Positions 22,173 through 34,304 of a stretch of DNA of 64,000 nucleotides are shown here, one piece after another. Where the stretch lies: positions 1,570,501 through 1,634,500 of the forward strand of contig WPIO01000066.1 of NCBI GenBank assembly GCA_009760855.2, given 5' to 3'. The position numbers and the translations under genes were made by a program. A model generated the notes under the pieces. That model was not told where the DNA came from. It was given only the letters and a program-made list of their open reading frames with translations, and did no database searches. How positions within the stretch are numbered: the first letter of the stretch is position 1; every line of letters starts with the position of its first letter. Source of the stretch: Cristatella mucedo. Lineage: Eukaryota > Bryozoa > Phylactolaemata > Cristatellidae.

Positions 22173-25100
22173 GATGTATCTCCGTCAGTAACTCCACGAA
22201 GTCATAAAGACCATGCGGGTGTTACGCAGGAGAGTTTTGTATAGCGAACTCACAGCCTAAGCGGCTTTCGGTACGCATTCGGTAGCCAACAGACTTCGTC
22301 TCACGCAACAAAGAGAAAGTGGGAAGCATAGCAGAGTTAGGAGAGCAGTTGAGGTAGTGAGTAGCATAGAAGTAGCAGTTTAGGACCGCTGAAAAAGATG
22401 TGCCATAGTCGGCAGTTGGAGAGTAGATGTCGTTGCGTAAGAATTGTGGAAGCGAGTTCCACAGTCTAGGACCTGCAGATCTAAAGCTTCTGTCGCCAAC
22501 TGTCTTTAAGCGGAGGAATGGGACAGCTATTTTATTGTCCACACAGGACCTGAGGGCGCGAACAGGCTGAAACTGATGCAGCAGTTCAGCTAGGTATTAA
22601 GGAGCCAAGCCGTGGCGGGCCTTGTGGGTCAGCGTAAGAACTTTGCTCTGTATCCTTTGCTCAACCGGCAACCATCCTAGCTCTTCCAGCAAAGGTGACA
22701 CGTGCTGAAACCGCTGGGTCTTGAAGACCAGCCTTGCAGCCATATTCATAGTCCGCTGTAGTGGCATAATAGCTTTCTTTGGTAGCTCAGCCAAAAGGGA
22801 ATTACAATAATCAAGCCGGGACAGAACTAAAGAGCTAGTTAAATTTTTTACAAGCCACTATGGGAGACAGCTTCTAATCTTGGATAAGGATCAGATGTGA
22901 TGACTAGCTGTAGAGGCAGTCTCTCAATGAAGCTTTTGAAATTGAGGCAGCTGTCGAACACGACAATTAGATTACGAGCACGTGGTGAAGGTCGCACAAT
23001 AGCATCACCTATTAGAACAGCAAAGCCTTTTAATCCAGCCACACGCTAGGGTGTCCTATGAAAAGCAGTTCGGTTTTATCGTCATTTAATTTCAGGAAGT
23101 TTTCCGACATCCAGGATCGAATATCGGCAAGACAAGCATTCAGTTTCTCAGTTGCTTCAGCAGATTCCGACGGTTTCAATGACAAATACAACTGAGTATC
23201 GTCAGAATAGAAGTTATATCCTATTCCATGGGCCCTAATCACTTTTCCCAGAGGTTGCGTATAAATGGAAAACAGCAAGGGACCAAGTACAGACCCTTGA
23301 GGGACTCTACAGGTGACCTTTCTCATGTCTGACACCTGACCCCCACACGACACGGATTGAACACGATCAGACAAGTACGATTTAAACCACGCCAGTGCTT
23401 TGTCTGCCAGACCGATCGTTGTTCTCAATCGTTCAAGCAGAACTTCGTGATCAATGGTGTTGAAGGCAGCAGACAGATCTAGCAGAGCTAAGGCAGTGAC
23501 ATTCCTGTCGTCGATGCCACGTAGAATGTCATTGTTAACACGGAGGAGAGCAGTTTCAGTAGAGAGCTGCCTCTTGAAACCTGATTGAAATTTTTCTGAC
23601 ATTCCATTATTTTCAATATGTTCGACTAGCTGCTTAGCAACAATTTTTTCAAGAATCTTTGATAAGAACGGAAGAAGAGAAACTGGACGATAGTTTGCTA
23701 GGACCTCTGTGTCTAATCCAGGCTTTTTAAGAATAGGTCTAACGACTGCCGATTTGAAGGACTTGGGGACGACCCCTCTTTCCAAAGAAGCATTAAAAAT
23801 CTTTGTTATGGCAGGGCTAAGTTGGTCTGCTAGTGAAGACTACAGAGATGAAGGTATGGGGTCTTCAGGAGACGAGCTCTTTTTGCTAGACCTTATTAAG
23901 GCTGCCACATCGCTTGCAGAAACGTCGGACAACCTTTTAAGAAAGGTCACAGGTTGAGGAGCGGCGATTGCTTTGGTCGGAGGGGGCTTAATGGAGGCAC
24001 GAATGTGCACAATTTTTTTATTAAAGAAGGCTGAAAACTTTTCGGCTGAGCCCTTAATATCTGGGGAGTCCGACCTGACAGCATTGGCCAGTAAATGGTT
24101 TACTGTCATATAAATATGTTTAGTGTCCGACTGGCAGGAATTCAGTCTTCTAATGAAAAAAGAAGCCCTGGCTTTTTTAGGCATTCGGGTGTAAACTCGA
24201 AGGAAGTCTTTAAAATTGACTAGGTCTGCCTCTGACCCCGATTTCTTGAAACGACGTTTCAGCGTGCGCTTGACACGGCGCAACTTAGGAGTTTTTTTGT
24301 AAATTGAAAGCAATCTCGACGACTTTGAACACGGATAGAGCGAACGGGAGCATGCTTGTCAAGAGCACTCCTGAGTGTTATGTTCATGGCATCAGTGAGG
24401 GTATCGAGGCTGCCAGTCGAGTCTGAATGCAGATCAAGAAGGCCTGCATCACAAACAGATTTCAAAAACTTGTCTATGCCAATGCTTTGTAAGTTACGTC
24501 GTTTGGCAAATTCGACATTGTCCTGAACTTACGAGGGAGCAGGAACAGTAAATGAGACCGAAAAATGATCTGAGAGGGTCAGTGGGCACACCACAAAGTC
24601 AGTGGGGAGGACATCCTTAGTGATCACGAGATCTAGAATGTGGCCGCCGACGTGGGTGCTATGATTAACGTGTTGGGCCAAACCAAACTTCTCCAGACAG
24701 TCAAGAAATGAGCGAACCTGGCTGTTGTTAGGGTTGTCAACGTGAATATTGAAGTCTCCTACAATCAGTAGCGGCACGTCACACACAAATATTTTAGCGA
24801 GGAATTCTGAAAAATCCTCTGTAAATATGTTTAGACAGCCAGAAGGAGGCCGGTATATCACAACGGTGAGAGGCATTGTCTTTGAGGAAGCCCTGATAGC
24901 AACCGATTCAAACGATGAGCCATGCGAGAAACTGCACATTCTGTAGCCAAACGATTCGCGAACAACAATTGCAACCCAGCCACCAAACCTTGTCAGAACG
25001 CATGGACTGATAGAATGAGAACCCGGGTTGGGTGGTCTCGGAAATACAGCTACTGGAACAAGGCGTCATCCTCGTTTCGGTAAGCAGAAATGCATCTAGC

Positions 25101-25644
25101 TTCTCCTGGACCACCTGATCGCGGATAAGTAACCCCTTGGTTTTTAGCGAGCAGACATTTAGTAGACGGAATTTAAGAGGCAGTCCAACAACTGGGCAAC
25201 GGTGATGAAGTGGCTCGTATTCTCTACCATCTGCGTCCGGCTTGGCGGACGCTGGCTCTTCGAATTTGAATTGGACCTTGGTAACGGCCGTGCCACGACG
25301 TTTCACAACGTACTGGGCTACAGCGGGTGGGCTACTACCGCATCAAGTACTATTTAGCGCTTTAAACTTACGAGTCGTAGGTTTGATAGCCGAGCTGTTG
25401 ATGGGGCGAACGCAGGATGCAGGTAGGTTCTCACTGACCTGCTGGAGAAGGCCGGCCGGTAGGTATCGACTAATGGCGACATCGCATCTTATGCTAAGCA
25501 GGTCCTGTTTTGTGTAGCATATCCGAGGACAGCTCATAAATAGTCACAGCGAAGATAGCAGCGGAATACCCGAAGGTATTATGGAGAAATCAAGTAAAGG
25601 TTCACACCATGCTAAGAGTCGCCCGAGGCCGCTCTTTAGAGCTG
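22173..25644 (-). mobile_element. Near-full-length L-A LINE (CR1/L2-like)
   Basis: The best LINE copy in the window, about 3.47 kb, bounded on both sides by one older L-A copy, so the ends are well defined. Read on the minus strand from about 25537: a leader domain (YTKQDLLSIRCDVAISRYLP), an endonuclease (LLNVCSLKTKGLLIRDQVV, VVIYRPPSGC, IVGDFNIHVD and LSDHFSVSF), a linker, then reverse transcriptase ([57 protein letters not shown]) and the family's C-terminal domain (to 22222). Then comes a 3' UTR starting with the tail GAGATACAT at 22173. There is no RNase H and no separate ORF1. Several frameshifts and stops (near 23040, 23830, 24310, 24520 and 24920) make it inactive. The catalytic motif reads YSDD. 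Confidence 0.92.
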
Positions 25645-25706
25645 GGTAACACCACTCAGTCTTTGTGGCTTCGTGGAGTAACAGATGGAGATGCATTACA
25701 TTGCAG
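25645..25706 (+). mobile_element. Older L-A copy, right part
   Basis: GGTAACACCACTCAGTCTTT, GTGGAGTAACAGATGGAGAT, then GCATTACATTGCAG: the terminal 60 nt of L-A with its ACATT tail. It continues the copy broken at 22172. Confidence 0.85.
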
Positions 25707-26272
25707 TATTTGCATCTGCTTGTGGCTGCAAACCTGAATCAGTTATTATTGTTTCATAGGAATAGATCTCCTAAAGATGGCACAGTAACTGAGCGGATTT
25801 CATTGGGAGAGTTTTATAGAGAGCACTGAAAGTCGATGCAGCTTTACATGAGTATAGACGATCTCATACTACGACAAATAAGCACTTGAAAGCAAACTGC
25901 AAACCTTCTTTTTTTATAAGATAATATTTCTATAAGATTATAAGATTATATTTCTATAAGATGAAAGAGCTACTAGTTGCCTGGTTATTGGAACCTGAAT
26001 AACAGGACTACTGGCTACTCACATTGGCTTATTGTTGCATAATGTAAAGCAAATTACACAGCGTAAAGAGGAATTTCACTGAGATGCATATGAAATTGAT
26101 AAACCTAAATTTTTATGTGTGAGCAGTAAATATTGTAAAAACAAGCGTTATTAACGTTAAAATCCAGAAGCAAAGTAGATTTTAACCAGCCGGCATTAGA
26201 ATATAAGAGTAGCTTAGTATGGATTTTTAATTAAAGTCTTTTGATACGCAGTTATTCTGACTTCCTCTTGAT
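25707..26272. other. Intergenic, nothing recognised
   Basis: AT-rich. It contains a short imperfect tandem of TATAAGATTATA/TTTCTATAAGAT units at 25914-25962. No gene. Confidence 0.4.
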
Positions 26273-26453
26273 TGGTGAGCCGTAATGGCTCACTAGGTAA
26301 GGCAGTTGCTTTTCACGACCTTGGCCCCGAGGTCGTGGGTTCGAATCCTGTGGTGGGCGATCCTTTAATGCAGCTGCAAGCGGTGGTGATAGCCGTCAAG
26401 GTTCTTCTGTCGCTTTAAAAAACAAGGCTTTTAAATCAGCTTGTATTTATTTA
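26273..26453 (+). repeat. S-A tRNA-derived SINE, well preserved
   Basis: Head GCCGTAATGGCTCACTAGGT, a long CACGACCTTGGCCCCGAGG stem, box B GGTTCGAATCC, the body with AATGCAGCTGCAAGCGGTGG, GTCAAGGTTCTTCTGTCGC, and a TTATTTATT tail. TTGAT occurs directly before (26268-26272) and after (26454-26458), a plausible 5-bp target-site duplication. Confidence 0.9.
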
Positions 26454-27579
26454 TTGATCAGACAAGCGATTTCAAAGTAGAGTATATCTTTATGCAGCCG
26501 TAGGTCAGACAAAAACCACTCATGACTTAAGTGACCTGTAGAGTACACTCCAGTGAAAAACCCACTTAATTAGTGTGGATATGCCAATTTTCGGAGATTA
26601 AGAGAGAGAGCAAGAGAGATAGAGCGAGAGCAAGCGAGGGAGAGAGAGAGAACCACACAAGGTTTTACCGGAAAGTGCATTGGAGCCGCGAGCAATATAC
26701 CATCAGGCTGGATGTGGCATGAAATGGATTGGATGAAGTGTTGAGGTGACTCAGTGATATAGCAGTTAGCAAGAAGCAGGACTGCTTAGTCAGTTAATAG
26801 TTGCTGTAAATTAGCGGAGCCGGAGTTTAAATTGACAATAAAATTAAATAGTAATGCTACCGCCACAGCATTATTCAAATAAGGCGTAACGTTTAACAAC
26901 GTGTGCAATTGCTTCGAAATATTTTCCGCCACGATAAGCATAAAGCTACTGGTAGACTACTGAAGTTTTTCGTGACATGGTGAAATTAATTGGCGCCTTA
27001 CTTTTGCTCATACAAGGTCTCTTTTACTCAATTAATGGAGGTAAATGAAAGCTGACTCGGGCCTTGGTAATTGCACTGGATTTAAGTGCCAAGCTAATTA
27101 AGGTGATCCTAAAATACGAAAGAGCAATTTCACATAGCGTGTTGTGTTCGTATATGAGATGACTTTTTAAAATCTACATACATTTAAACTTGGGTCGGTG
27201 AAAGTAGGAAATTGTGCTCATCTGCCACAATAGTGATCAAGTTTCTCTTAGTTTTCTGAAAATTAAATCTACTACGAACAAAAATCGGAGTTTGATCGTG
27301 TTGTGGAGCCTTGATAGTCGAACTGCCTAGTACTGCGTCGTCTGACCGTGACCACTTCCAAGGTCTTTGAGCTTTCTCAGATCGACTGACAGTAGGCACA
27401 AGAGCAGAAGAACGCTAACCAGCCTAGGCATAGTTCTAATTTGTCTTCCAGCTCATTTAGCCACGTACCGAACCAACCTTAAAACCGCATGGAGACCATG
27501 ACTATTCTTCCCGTTCATTCAAGGTCTGGTAGTCACTGCCGACTGATGTTTCGCCGCCTCCATACTTCACGACTTTAAA
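26454..27579. other. Intergenic, nothing recognised
   Basis: A GA-rich stretch lies at about 26597-26651. The rest shows no coding or RNA gene support. Confidence 0.4.
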
Positions 27580-27695
27580 AAGAAGCTAATAAGCTCATTT
27601 TTCTCCCAGCATTCCCAGGTCCTCGTGGATAGTCGATGTGGGCATGCCCTCTGACTTTGTGCATGTTACCACTAACCGCATTTGCATCTAGAATG
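27580..27695 (+). mobile_element. L-B LINE 3' UTR fragment
   Basis: CATGCCCTCTGACTTTGTGC, then GTTACCACTAACCGCATTTG, matches the L-B segment just after ORF2. It is very short and truncated on both sides. Confidence 0.55.
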
Positions 27696-27837
27696 TAGGC
27701 ATGCTAAAAATACCACGTAATATTGCTTTATGAATATAAAAGGTATTATAATCAGCACAACATTAAGCTCACTCATATTAACACACAAATTATTGTTTTC
27801 ATTATTAATTTAATAATAATAAAAATAAACATTAATA

Positions 27838-28800
27838 TGCACTTGATAAAGCACCCTCAGAGAACTCAATCTCTTTCTAGGCACTTTAAATTTGATACAA
27901 AGGGAAACGCAATTGAATGGTGAGTAATACCATGCTTGCTAACCAACTTGATCAACGTGGTTAGGGGTGACATTCACAGGGTGAGAATATTAGTGTGGTT
28001 AGTTGCAGCATTCGCAGTATCAGCACCCAAAAGCACATGAAGGACGAATCACACGGACCCACTAAATGGAGACCTAAATATGTTTGTTTTTTTAAGTTCT
28101 TTTTAAATGTGGTCAAGTCAGGAGATGTTCTGACGCAAGTCAGGAGGGAGTTCCCGGCTTTGGGAGCACAAGAACTAATTGCTCGGTCTCCGAAGGATTT
28201 GACGTTTGTGCTAGGTAAACTGTTGGATTCCGAAAAGCGGGTGATAAGATGCTTGGCCTGGTGGGAAAGTAGATCTGAGAGATAGGCCGGAGCCAACGAA
28301 TAAATTGACCTAACGAATCGAGCGACAAACATTGAAGTCAATCCGTTGCTTGACTGGTACCTGTGCAGGTCGGCGAGAAGTGGTGGGATGTGGCGACTGT
28401 GACGCTCACGACAGGCTGACCTAGTTGTGGAGTTTTGCACCTGCTGTAATTGCCTCATCGCTCATGCTGGCAGGGCAGCAAGCAGTGAGTTATATAAGTC
28501 AAGACGGGATGTCACAAATGCATTGACCAACTTAGACGTGATATCCTTATTTAAGCAAGCCCGAGTTTTAGCAATGTTATGTAGCGAAAAGTAGGCAGAC
28601 TTGATTAAGGAGCAGATGTGGTCGTCTATCGAGGGGTCACTTTGGAACATGACACCTAGATTTCGAGCTGATTCATCAGGAGATATGCTGGCAGACCCAA
28701 TTTTAAGCTTCAACCTTTCCAATTTCTGAATCCCTCTGGGTTTGCACATAACTAGTTAGTTTTATCATAGTTTCGTTTTAGAAAATTTGCTGCCAACCAT
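27838..28800 (-). mobile_element. L-B LINE 3' part
   Basis: Starts (plus-strand left end) with TGCACTTGATAAAGCACCCT and the 3' palindrome. Leftward AATAATAATAAA is the tail. The minus-strand open frame 27961-28458 and the frame from 28749 cover ORF2 C-terminal motifs (LKLKIGSASISPDESARNLG, FVTSRLDLYNSLLAALPA, SYAPKAGNSLLTCVRTSP-like). The frame is broken. Confidence 0.88.
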
Positions 28801-30649
28801 GTGCGGATGCCATAGACAATAAACTAGAATAGGCTAGAAAATAAACTATGCTAGCCAGCTCTTGAGCCGATTGTTTATCAACTGCATGACAAATAGGAGC
28901 CAACATTTATTATCAGTACGGTAAAACAGTGCACCCTTTACTACACAAACGCTCAATATGGACTATCCAAATAACAAGCACAACACATCTCTTACAGCCA
29001 AAAAGACATTGACTAACCAACTAATTCATGATCAAAATATATTCCAATTGTCAATGTAAGTGTTATAATTCGAAACAGTTTAAAATTATGTACAGCCTGC
29101 GCTTTGAGTGATCATTTAGCAGTCCAACAGTAATAATGGTAGCTTCAATTACTCGTATCTGACCAGAGATTACACGCACACTGGCACACACACACATACT
29201 CACACACACACACACGTGTATACGTATATATGTTTAACTATAACATAAATTTAGAAAGCAAAAAGCTTGCGTGTATACGAAGTAGAACCTCTTTTGTAAT
29301 ATCTGTTTATGTATTGCCCTAAATCCATGGCCAGAAGTCCCTGATAAATGGAACGGTAATAATCTTGATTTTGTTTTACATGCGCCTTAACTAGTATCGC
29401 TGTCATATTATTCGGCAAACACCATTTATTTTAACACTGTTATCTAGCTGAAAGCTGGAAAACTTTCGTCTCTGGGAGCTGAATAGAACCTGCTCATTTA
29501 ACTACAGGCGGTTTTCATCAAGCGACTCGATTTTAGGCTTACAAACCAGAGAGTTATTATCTGAAACAACCTTCTGGGTTATATCATTCCACTTTTGAGG
29601 AATCACAGCTTTGCCCATAGCTAATAGGTATTTGTTTCTCACCCTCAAGCTTTGGGAAGTTATGAAACGGCTAAAATGAAATAATTTAAACAGCAATCAT
29701 TGGAATACAGAGATCTGAATGAGGGCAAGCCTAACGAGCTTAAGAATATGCTAATGTGGGGGTCAGTAGCTTAGATAATGAAGCCAAGATGGCAAAAGAC
29801 ATGGCAAAATCAATTTTATATAAGAAATTTGAGCAAGTATTTTAAATTTCATTGAAATTAGAGGATTATAGTTAGAGTTTTTCAAAAACAACGAAATCAG
29901 TTGCGAGAAGGACTATTGTAAGTTTTTCCTTAAAAGCTGCTTTCAGTAGGGTGAGAGACCAAACAGATCTATTGTCACTGTGTAAACACGACCTTTTCAC
30001 AAGCCGAATCTCGCATTACTTTCCGTTGCATCTGGTATAAGAAAAACGAAATAAATTCATGTTTCTTAACATTTATATTAGTATTTGCTTCCTTCAAATT
30101 CTTTATATTTCTTAGTGTTAAACTTGAGTGACTTCGAAATATATCATGATGTTTTGGGTGTAAAGAGATTATTCCACGTAATCTTCCGTGCAGGTTTATC
30201 TGAAATGAACACAAAATTCTCCTAAATTATCGTTACCTTTAGTAATCCGTAACGATATCTTCCCCTCGCCTCTTGGGTATTCACCTTTCACTCACAGTGG
30301 CACTTATTCAAGCTTTCTCTTTTATATTAGCAACACTTGTATTACTTGAATTATGGGATATTATGATGATGACTTTGTTCCACAGTTTCAATTCAGAAAT
30401 TATTCGAGCGACAATTGAGCAGCCTGAATTGTCTTTACAGATTCTAACAAACCATCTCACAGTTTCCCTTATTTCGTTCTTTGTCAAAATTCTCATTTAG
30501 ATTGTCGATAAAATATGAACACATTTTCATAAATTATCAGAATGAATTAAAATACTAATAATCCACCAAAGCTGCATAATAGTGCATTATAGTGGCAACA
30601 ATATCCTACTCGAAACTTGAAACAATGAGACCGTGGATTTTTCTGGCAA
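28801..30649. other. Intergenic, nothing recognised
   Basis: AT-rich, with a CA-rich patch at about 29179-29217. No gene support. Confidence 0.45.
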
Positions 30650-31590
30650 AAGAGGCAATGGAATGCTTCAAATCTTCCTTTCCAGCTGCTCATAGGACAC
30701 CCTAAGCTTGTGGCTGGATTAAAAAGCTTTGCTCTTCTATTAGGTGATGCTGTTGTGTGACCATCATCACAGACTCGAAATTTAGCTGTCGTTTTCGACA
30801 GCTGCCTAAATTTTAAAAGCATCATTCAAAAGACTGCTTCTACAGCTAGCCATTACATCCGATCTGTATCTAAGAATAGAAATGTATTCCTCAGTGGCTT
30901 ACAAAATATGTAACTACCTCCTTGGTTCTGTCTCAGCTTGATTATTATAATTCCCTTTTGGCTGGGCAATCAAAGAAAGTAATTAAGCCACTGCAGCTGC
31001 CCATGAATATGGCTGTAAGGCTTGTTTTCAAGTCCCGGAGGTTTGAGCCCTTATTTCCTTCGTTAGTAGAGCATAGATGACTGCCTATAGATCGGCGGGT
31101 GCAGAGCAAATTTCTTCCGCTCACTCACAAGACCCGCCGAGGCTCGGCGCATCCTTACCTAGCTAAACTGCTGTATCAGTTTCAGCCTCTTCGTGCCCTC
31201 AGGTACTGTGTTGGACAATAAATGAGCACTGTTCCATTCCTCAGCTTGAAGACCGTTGGCGACAGAAGCTTTAGCTTTGCAGATCTTAGACTTCGGAACT
31301 CGCTTCAACAATTCTTACGAAACGAAAACTACTCTTCTGCTGCCAATTATGGCACATCCTTTTCAGTGGTTCTGAGCTGCTACTTCTAAGCTTCACACTA
31401 CCTCAACTGGTCTCCTAACTCTGCTGTGGTTCCCACTTTCTCTTGGTTACCTGAGATGAAGTCTGTTCACGAATGAATGCTTACCGAAAGCCGCTTAGGC
31501 TGTGAGTGCACTTCACAAAACTCCCTAGCGTATCACCCACATAGTCCTGGTGGCTTTGTGTCGAAACAGGCGGAGATATGTTACATCAAG
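30650..31590 (+). mobile_element. L-A LINE 3' part, diverged
   Basis: Plus strand from CTCATAGGACACCCTAAGC (ORF2 region IGHPKRVAGLKG in the better copies), through CGACAGCTGCCTAAATTTT, TGTCTCAGCTTGATTATTA, CTGAACTGCT-like and AACTCGCTTCAACAATTCTT to the 3' end CTTTGTGTCGAAACAGGCGG with ATATGTTACAT. Many stops. Confidence 0.85.
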
Positions 31591-31591
31591 T

Positions 31592-32035
31592 GGTTACCTC
31601 GAAGGCCTACCAAGGCTCAGCTTACTCCTACCTACCAGTGTGGTTGCACAGGCTTCAGCCTCTTCATGCCATTGATTACTACTCGGACGATAGATTAGCT
31701 ACTTTTAATCTGGCTTGTAAACCTAGCTGACGAAGCATTTGATCTTGCACGCCCAAAATTGTGGAACCTATCCTACCTAATTCTGCTTCCACGGTGTATC
31801 TTTCTCAACCGGTAATAGTGCATTGGCTGAATTATTTCCTGCTGTCCTAAGAAGGTACTTCCATGCAATTTAATTCCATGACTGTCTTACCGACCGCACT
31901 ATTCACCTCCTTTTAACATTGCTTCGTAGATGAAGACTCTTGATACCTCATCATCACCGAACGCTTCTAAGGCAGTGAGGCCTATAGAAAACTCTTCTAC
32001 ATGACACCTACTTACTCTGAGCTGCAACGTCGAGC
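31592..32035 (+). mobile_element. Second, older L-A-like 3' part in tandem
   Basis: Directly after the preceding copy the same region restarts: CGAAGGCCTACCAAGGCTCA, then CAGCCTCTTCATGCC, CGATAGATTAGCTAC, TTGTGGAACCTATCC, GAAGACTCTTG and AAAACTCTTCTACATGACACC. It is much more diverged than other L-A copies and may be a related subfamily. Confidence 0.6.
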
Positions 32036-32269
32036 AATTCACGTTGCAATACATCCCGATTCGCCGGACCATCAAATTACTAAAGGAGGTGGCATCTTGA
32101 TTCTAATTTGGAATTGGATTGCATATTAAAAAAATTTAGTGAGGAGATGTAACAATAAAAAATGTCCAGTAGAACAATTAATGAGTCGACTCGCTTAACA
32201 GAGTCACCATCATCGATGTAAGCAAAGCCTTTCTTCCTGACCTAGTCCCTCTGATGTGATGGGCTTCAA

Positions 32270-33225
32270 ACAGATAAGACACGGTGGGCAGCTTCCTGCT
32301 CAGCAAGTGTAACACCACCGTGGCGTCCAGTCATCGTAGTCTCCCCACATATCGTGACGCCAAGTAGCTGCTAGAGCCGATCCGACAATACAGCGTCAAC
32401 AATTTAAAGATAGCAGTGACATGGTTGACCACTGTTCGGCATTCAAACGTGGGAATAAGAAGCAATGGACTTTGACCAGGAATCCCTCAATAGGCACGTC
32501 TAGGTGTACAGACGTGTAAGATAGGCCTGCATGCGAGGTGCAGTCGCAGGCAAATGAGAATGCCCAAGTGAAGGTGTTGCACAGTAGCTCAGAAATGCTT
32601 TGAGATGAAACAGCAACCATGAAATGCACATGCTTCGAAACCATATGCCAGATCACACCCGTCAATTTGGGATTTTCGGTAAACTCCAGGCGATGACGAA
32701 TAACAGCCTCAGTTTTTCGGAATTATAGGTCAACTGAAACATGCTGAATCGCCAACAGAAACCTCAGCGGATTCGTAATGCTATTACTGTCGAAGTAATA
32801 ATGCAGGATGTTGAGATGTTCAGGTCGATTATCAGAGAAGATCTTCTTTGCCTCCGCCGATGCAGCCTTGCAATCCGTCCAATCACTGTAATGCTGCTTC
32901 TCCATATGGCTCCGATAGTTGTCCTTTCTAAACGGATGCTGGAACAGTTCAATATGCCGCAGACGTGATGCTTGGGAGTGGTGCCAATGCCTGTTTCGAC
33001 TTCTTCGCGCCCAACGAACTTGCAGAACTTACACTGCACAGATATGGCAGCACCATGTGGATCACGTGTAACTATCTGAAGCCCATATCCAAGCTCATCC
33101 TCTTTCTGGAACGGCTTTGCACACTGTGCAGCGTTTGAGACCTCCGAAACGAACGACGCCTTCGTCTCCGAATCTCTGCTACATTGCTCCCACACTCTCC
33201 CGACGAAGGAATCACACTGACGCAC
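32270..33225 (-). pseudogene. hAT-like DNA transposon remnant
   Basis: On the minus strand, in several frames, there is a BED/C2H2-like zinc finger: VQCKFCKFVGREE (33050s) and then FRKDNYRSHMEKQHYSDW (32860-32920, in the next frame). Further on come NTFTWAFSFACDCTSHAGLS and FLVKVHCFLFPRLNAEQW (32430-32600), then MTGRHGGVTLAEQEAAHRV (about 32270-32330). This order resembles a transposase-derived family that I know chiefly from oomycete genomes (with a DGxxxMTGRHxGV motif). Frames are broken at least three times, so it is inactive. It lies about 500 nt upstream of the first gene B exon and may be unrelated to it. Confidence 0.6.
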
Positions 33226-33708
33226 TCCCTCTTAAATTAGGTGTCAAGTGGTGGCTCTATTTTCGTAAAATTCGGCGTGCGGCTGACCTCCAAACGCCTA
33301 GTTTAAGCAATTGGTCTCTATTAGGAGAAACTCTGCTATGTTTCACGAGCACTCGACATCTCCCTAGTGCAGCATTTTCGCGTAAGAGATTCGTCGAAAT
33401 AGGATTTGTACCGAGCAAAATTGAAGGCGGGCGAACGGGCGGGTCCGATTATCCTACACAAGCGAGCAAGGAAATTCCCAGGCGGCACTTGGAGCCGCTA
33501 GTTGGCTGGAGCCCTGGTTGCTGAATGCTTTGAATCCTGCAGGAATCGGGCAGGCACTCACTGCACACATGGAAAGTAAAATGTGGTCTCTTGGGTTCTC
33601 TGAGAAATACCTTCGCAAAAGGTGGGATTCGACGATGTAATCTCATTAGACAACAGGCAAAGGGTAAATAAAGCTCGCCCGGGCAGATCAAATGATAGAG
33701 GGAGAGAT
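33226..33708 (+). other. Upstream region / possible 5' UTR of gene B
   Basis: No TATA box or other core promoter motif stands out. The reading frame of the signal-peptide exon stays open upstream, with another ATG at 33622, but the ATG at 33709 is preferred because the hydrophobic stretch begins just after it. Confidence 0.3.
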
Positions 33709-33772
33709 ATGACCTGCTACTTATTTATTTCTAGCCTGATACTATTGCTAGCGATCTTCAGGGTCTGTGTTG
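33709..33772 (+). CDS. Gene B, candidate signal-peptide exon
   Basis: An ATG followed by a classic signal peptide: short polar start (MTCY), hydrophobic core LFISSLILLLAIF, then RVCVG. Cutting at G|GTGTTG (33772/33773) leaves phase 1 and joins to the acceptor before 36186 to read RVCVGVKQITVV, with an open frame all the way to the gene B stop. The donor is weak (GTGTTG rather than GTAAGT), and a small extra exon between is possible, so this exon is less certain than the others. The product enters the secretory pathway and is anchored by the span near residue 640. Confidence 0.55.
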
Positions 33773-34059
33773 GTGTTGTCTCTAAGAAATTTGAAGTTTT
33801 TGAAATTAAAAATGACCCGAATATATAGTAGGTATAGTGGGTGGCTCAACAGTAGATCTTAAATTACACTAATGCATTGTGATAGAACAGATGTGGGGAC
33901 TTGCGGGTGAGTGATAATATCATAATGTAGGTATGGTTGCCGAGATGCAGACTACCTCCATTTTCCAGCATTTTTAATGTGTTTTTTGCAATCTTACAGA
34001 CACGCAATCTATACTCTAAGCTATGCACTAATTGTAGTCTTCGTATTGAAATAACTAGA

Positions 34060-34205
34060 ATACCGAATATAATAATATAAAAATAATAGATAACATAGAA
34101 TATAGTAATATAATATAATATAGCATTATATTAGAGAATATAATAATATACAGTAATATAATACAATAATGCAATATAATAATAAGTAGTAATGTATAGC
34201 GATAT
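34060..34205. repeat. TAATA/ATATAA low-complexity repeat
   Basis: Runs of TAATATAATATA-type units with few G or C. Confidence 0.85.
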
Positions 34206-34304
34206 CTATACGCACAGAACGAAAGTTGGCCAGTCTTCCTTCAAGGTGAATTCAGATAGTAAGCTTCCCATCTGAGATACCTTCGAAGGCTCTTAACTGC
34301 TTTT

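Noticed and set aside
26273-26360. Possible functional tRNA gene
   Set aside because: Has A- and B-box-like sequences and a TTCGAATCC arm, but there is no matching acceptor stem and the same sequence is repeated many times with a non-tRNA body: a SINE.
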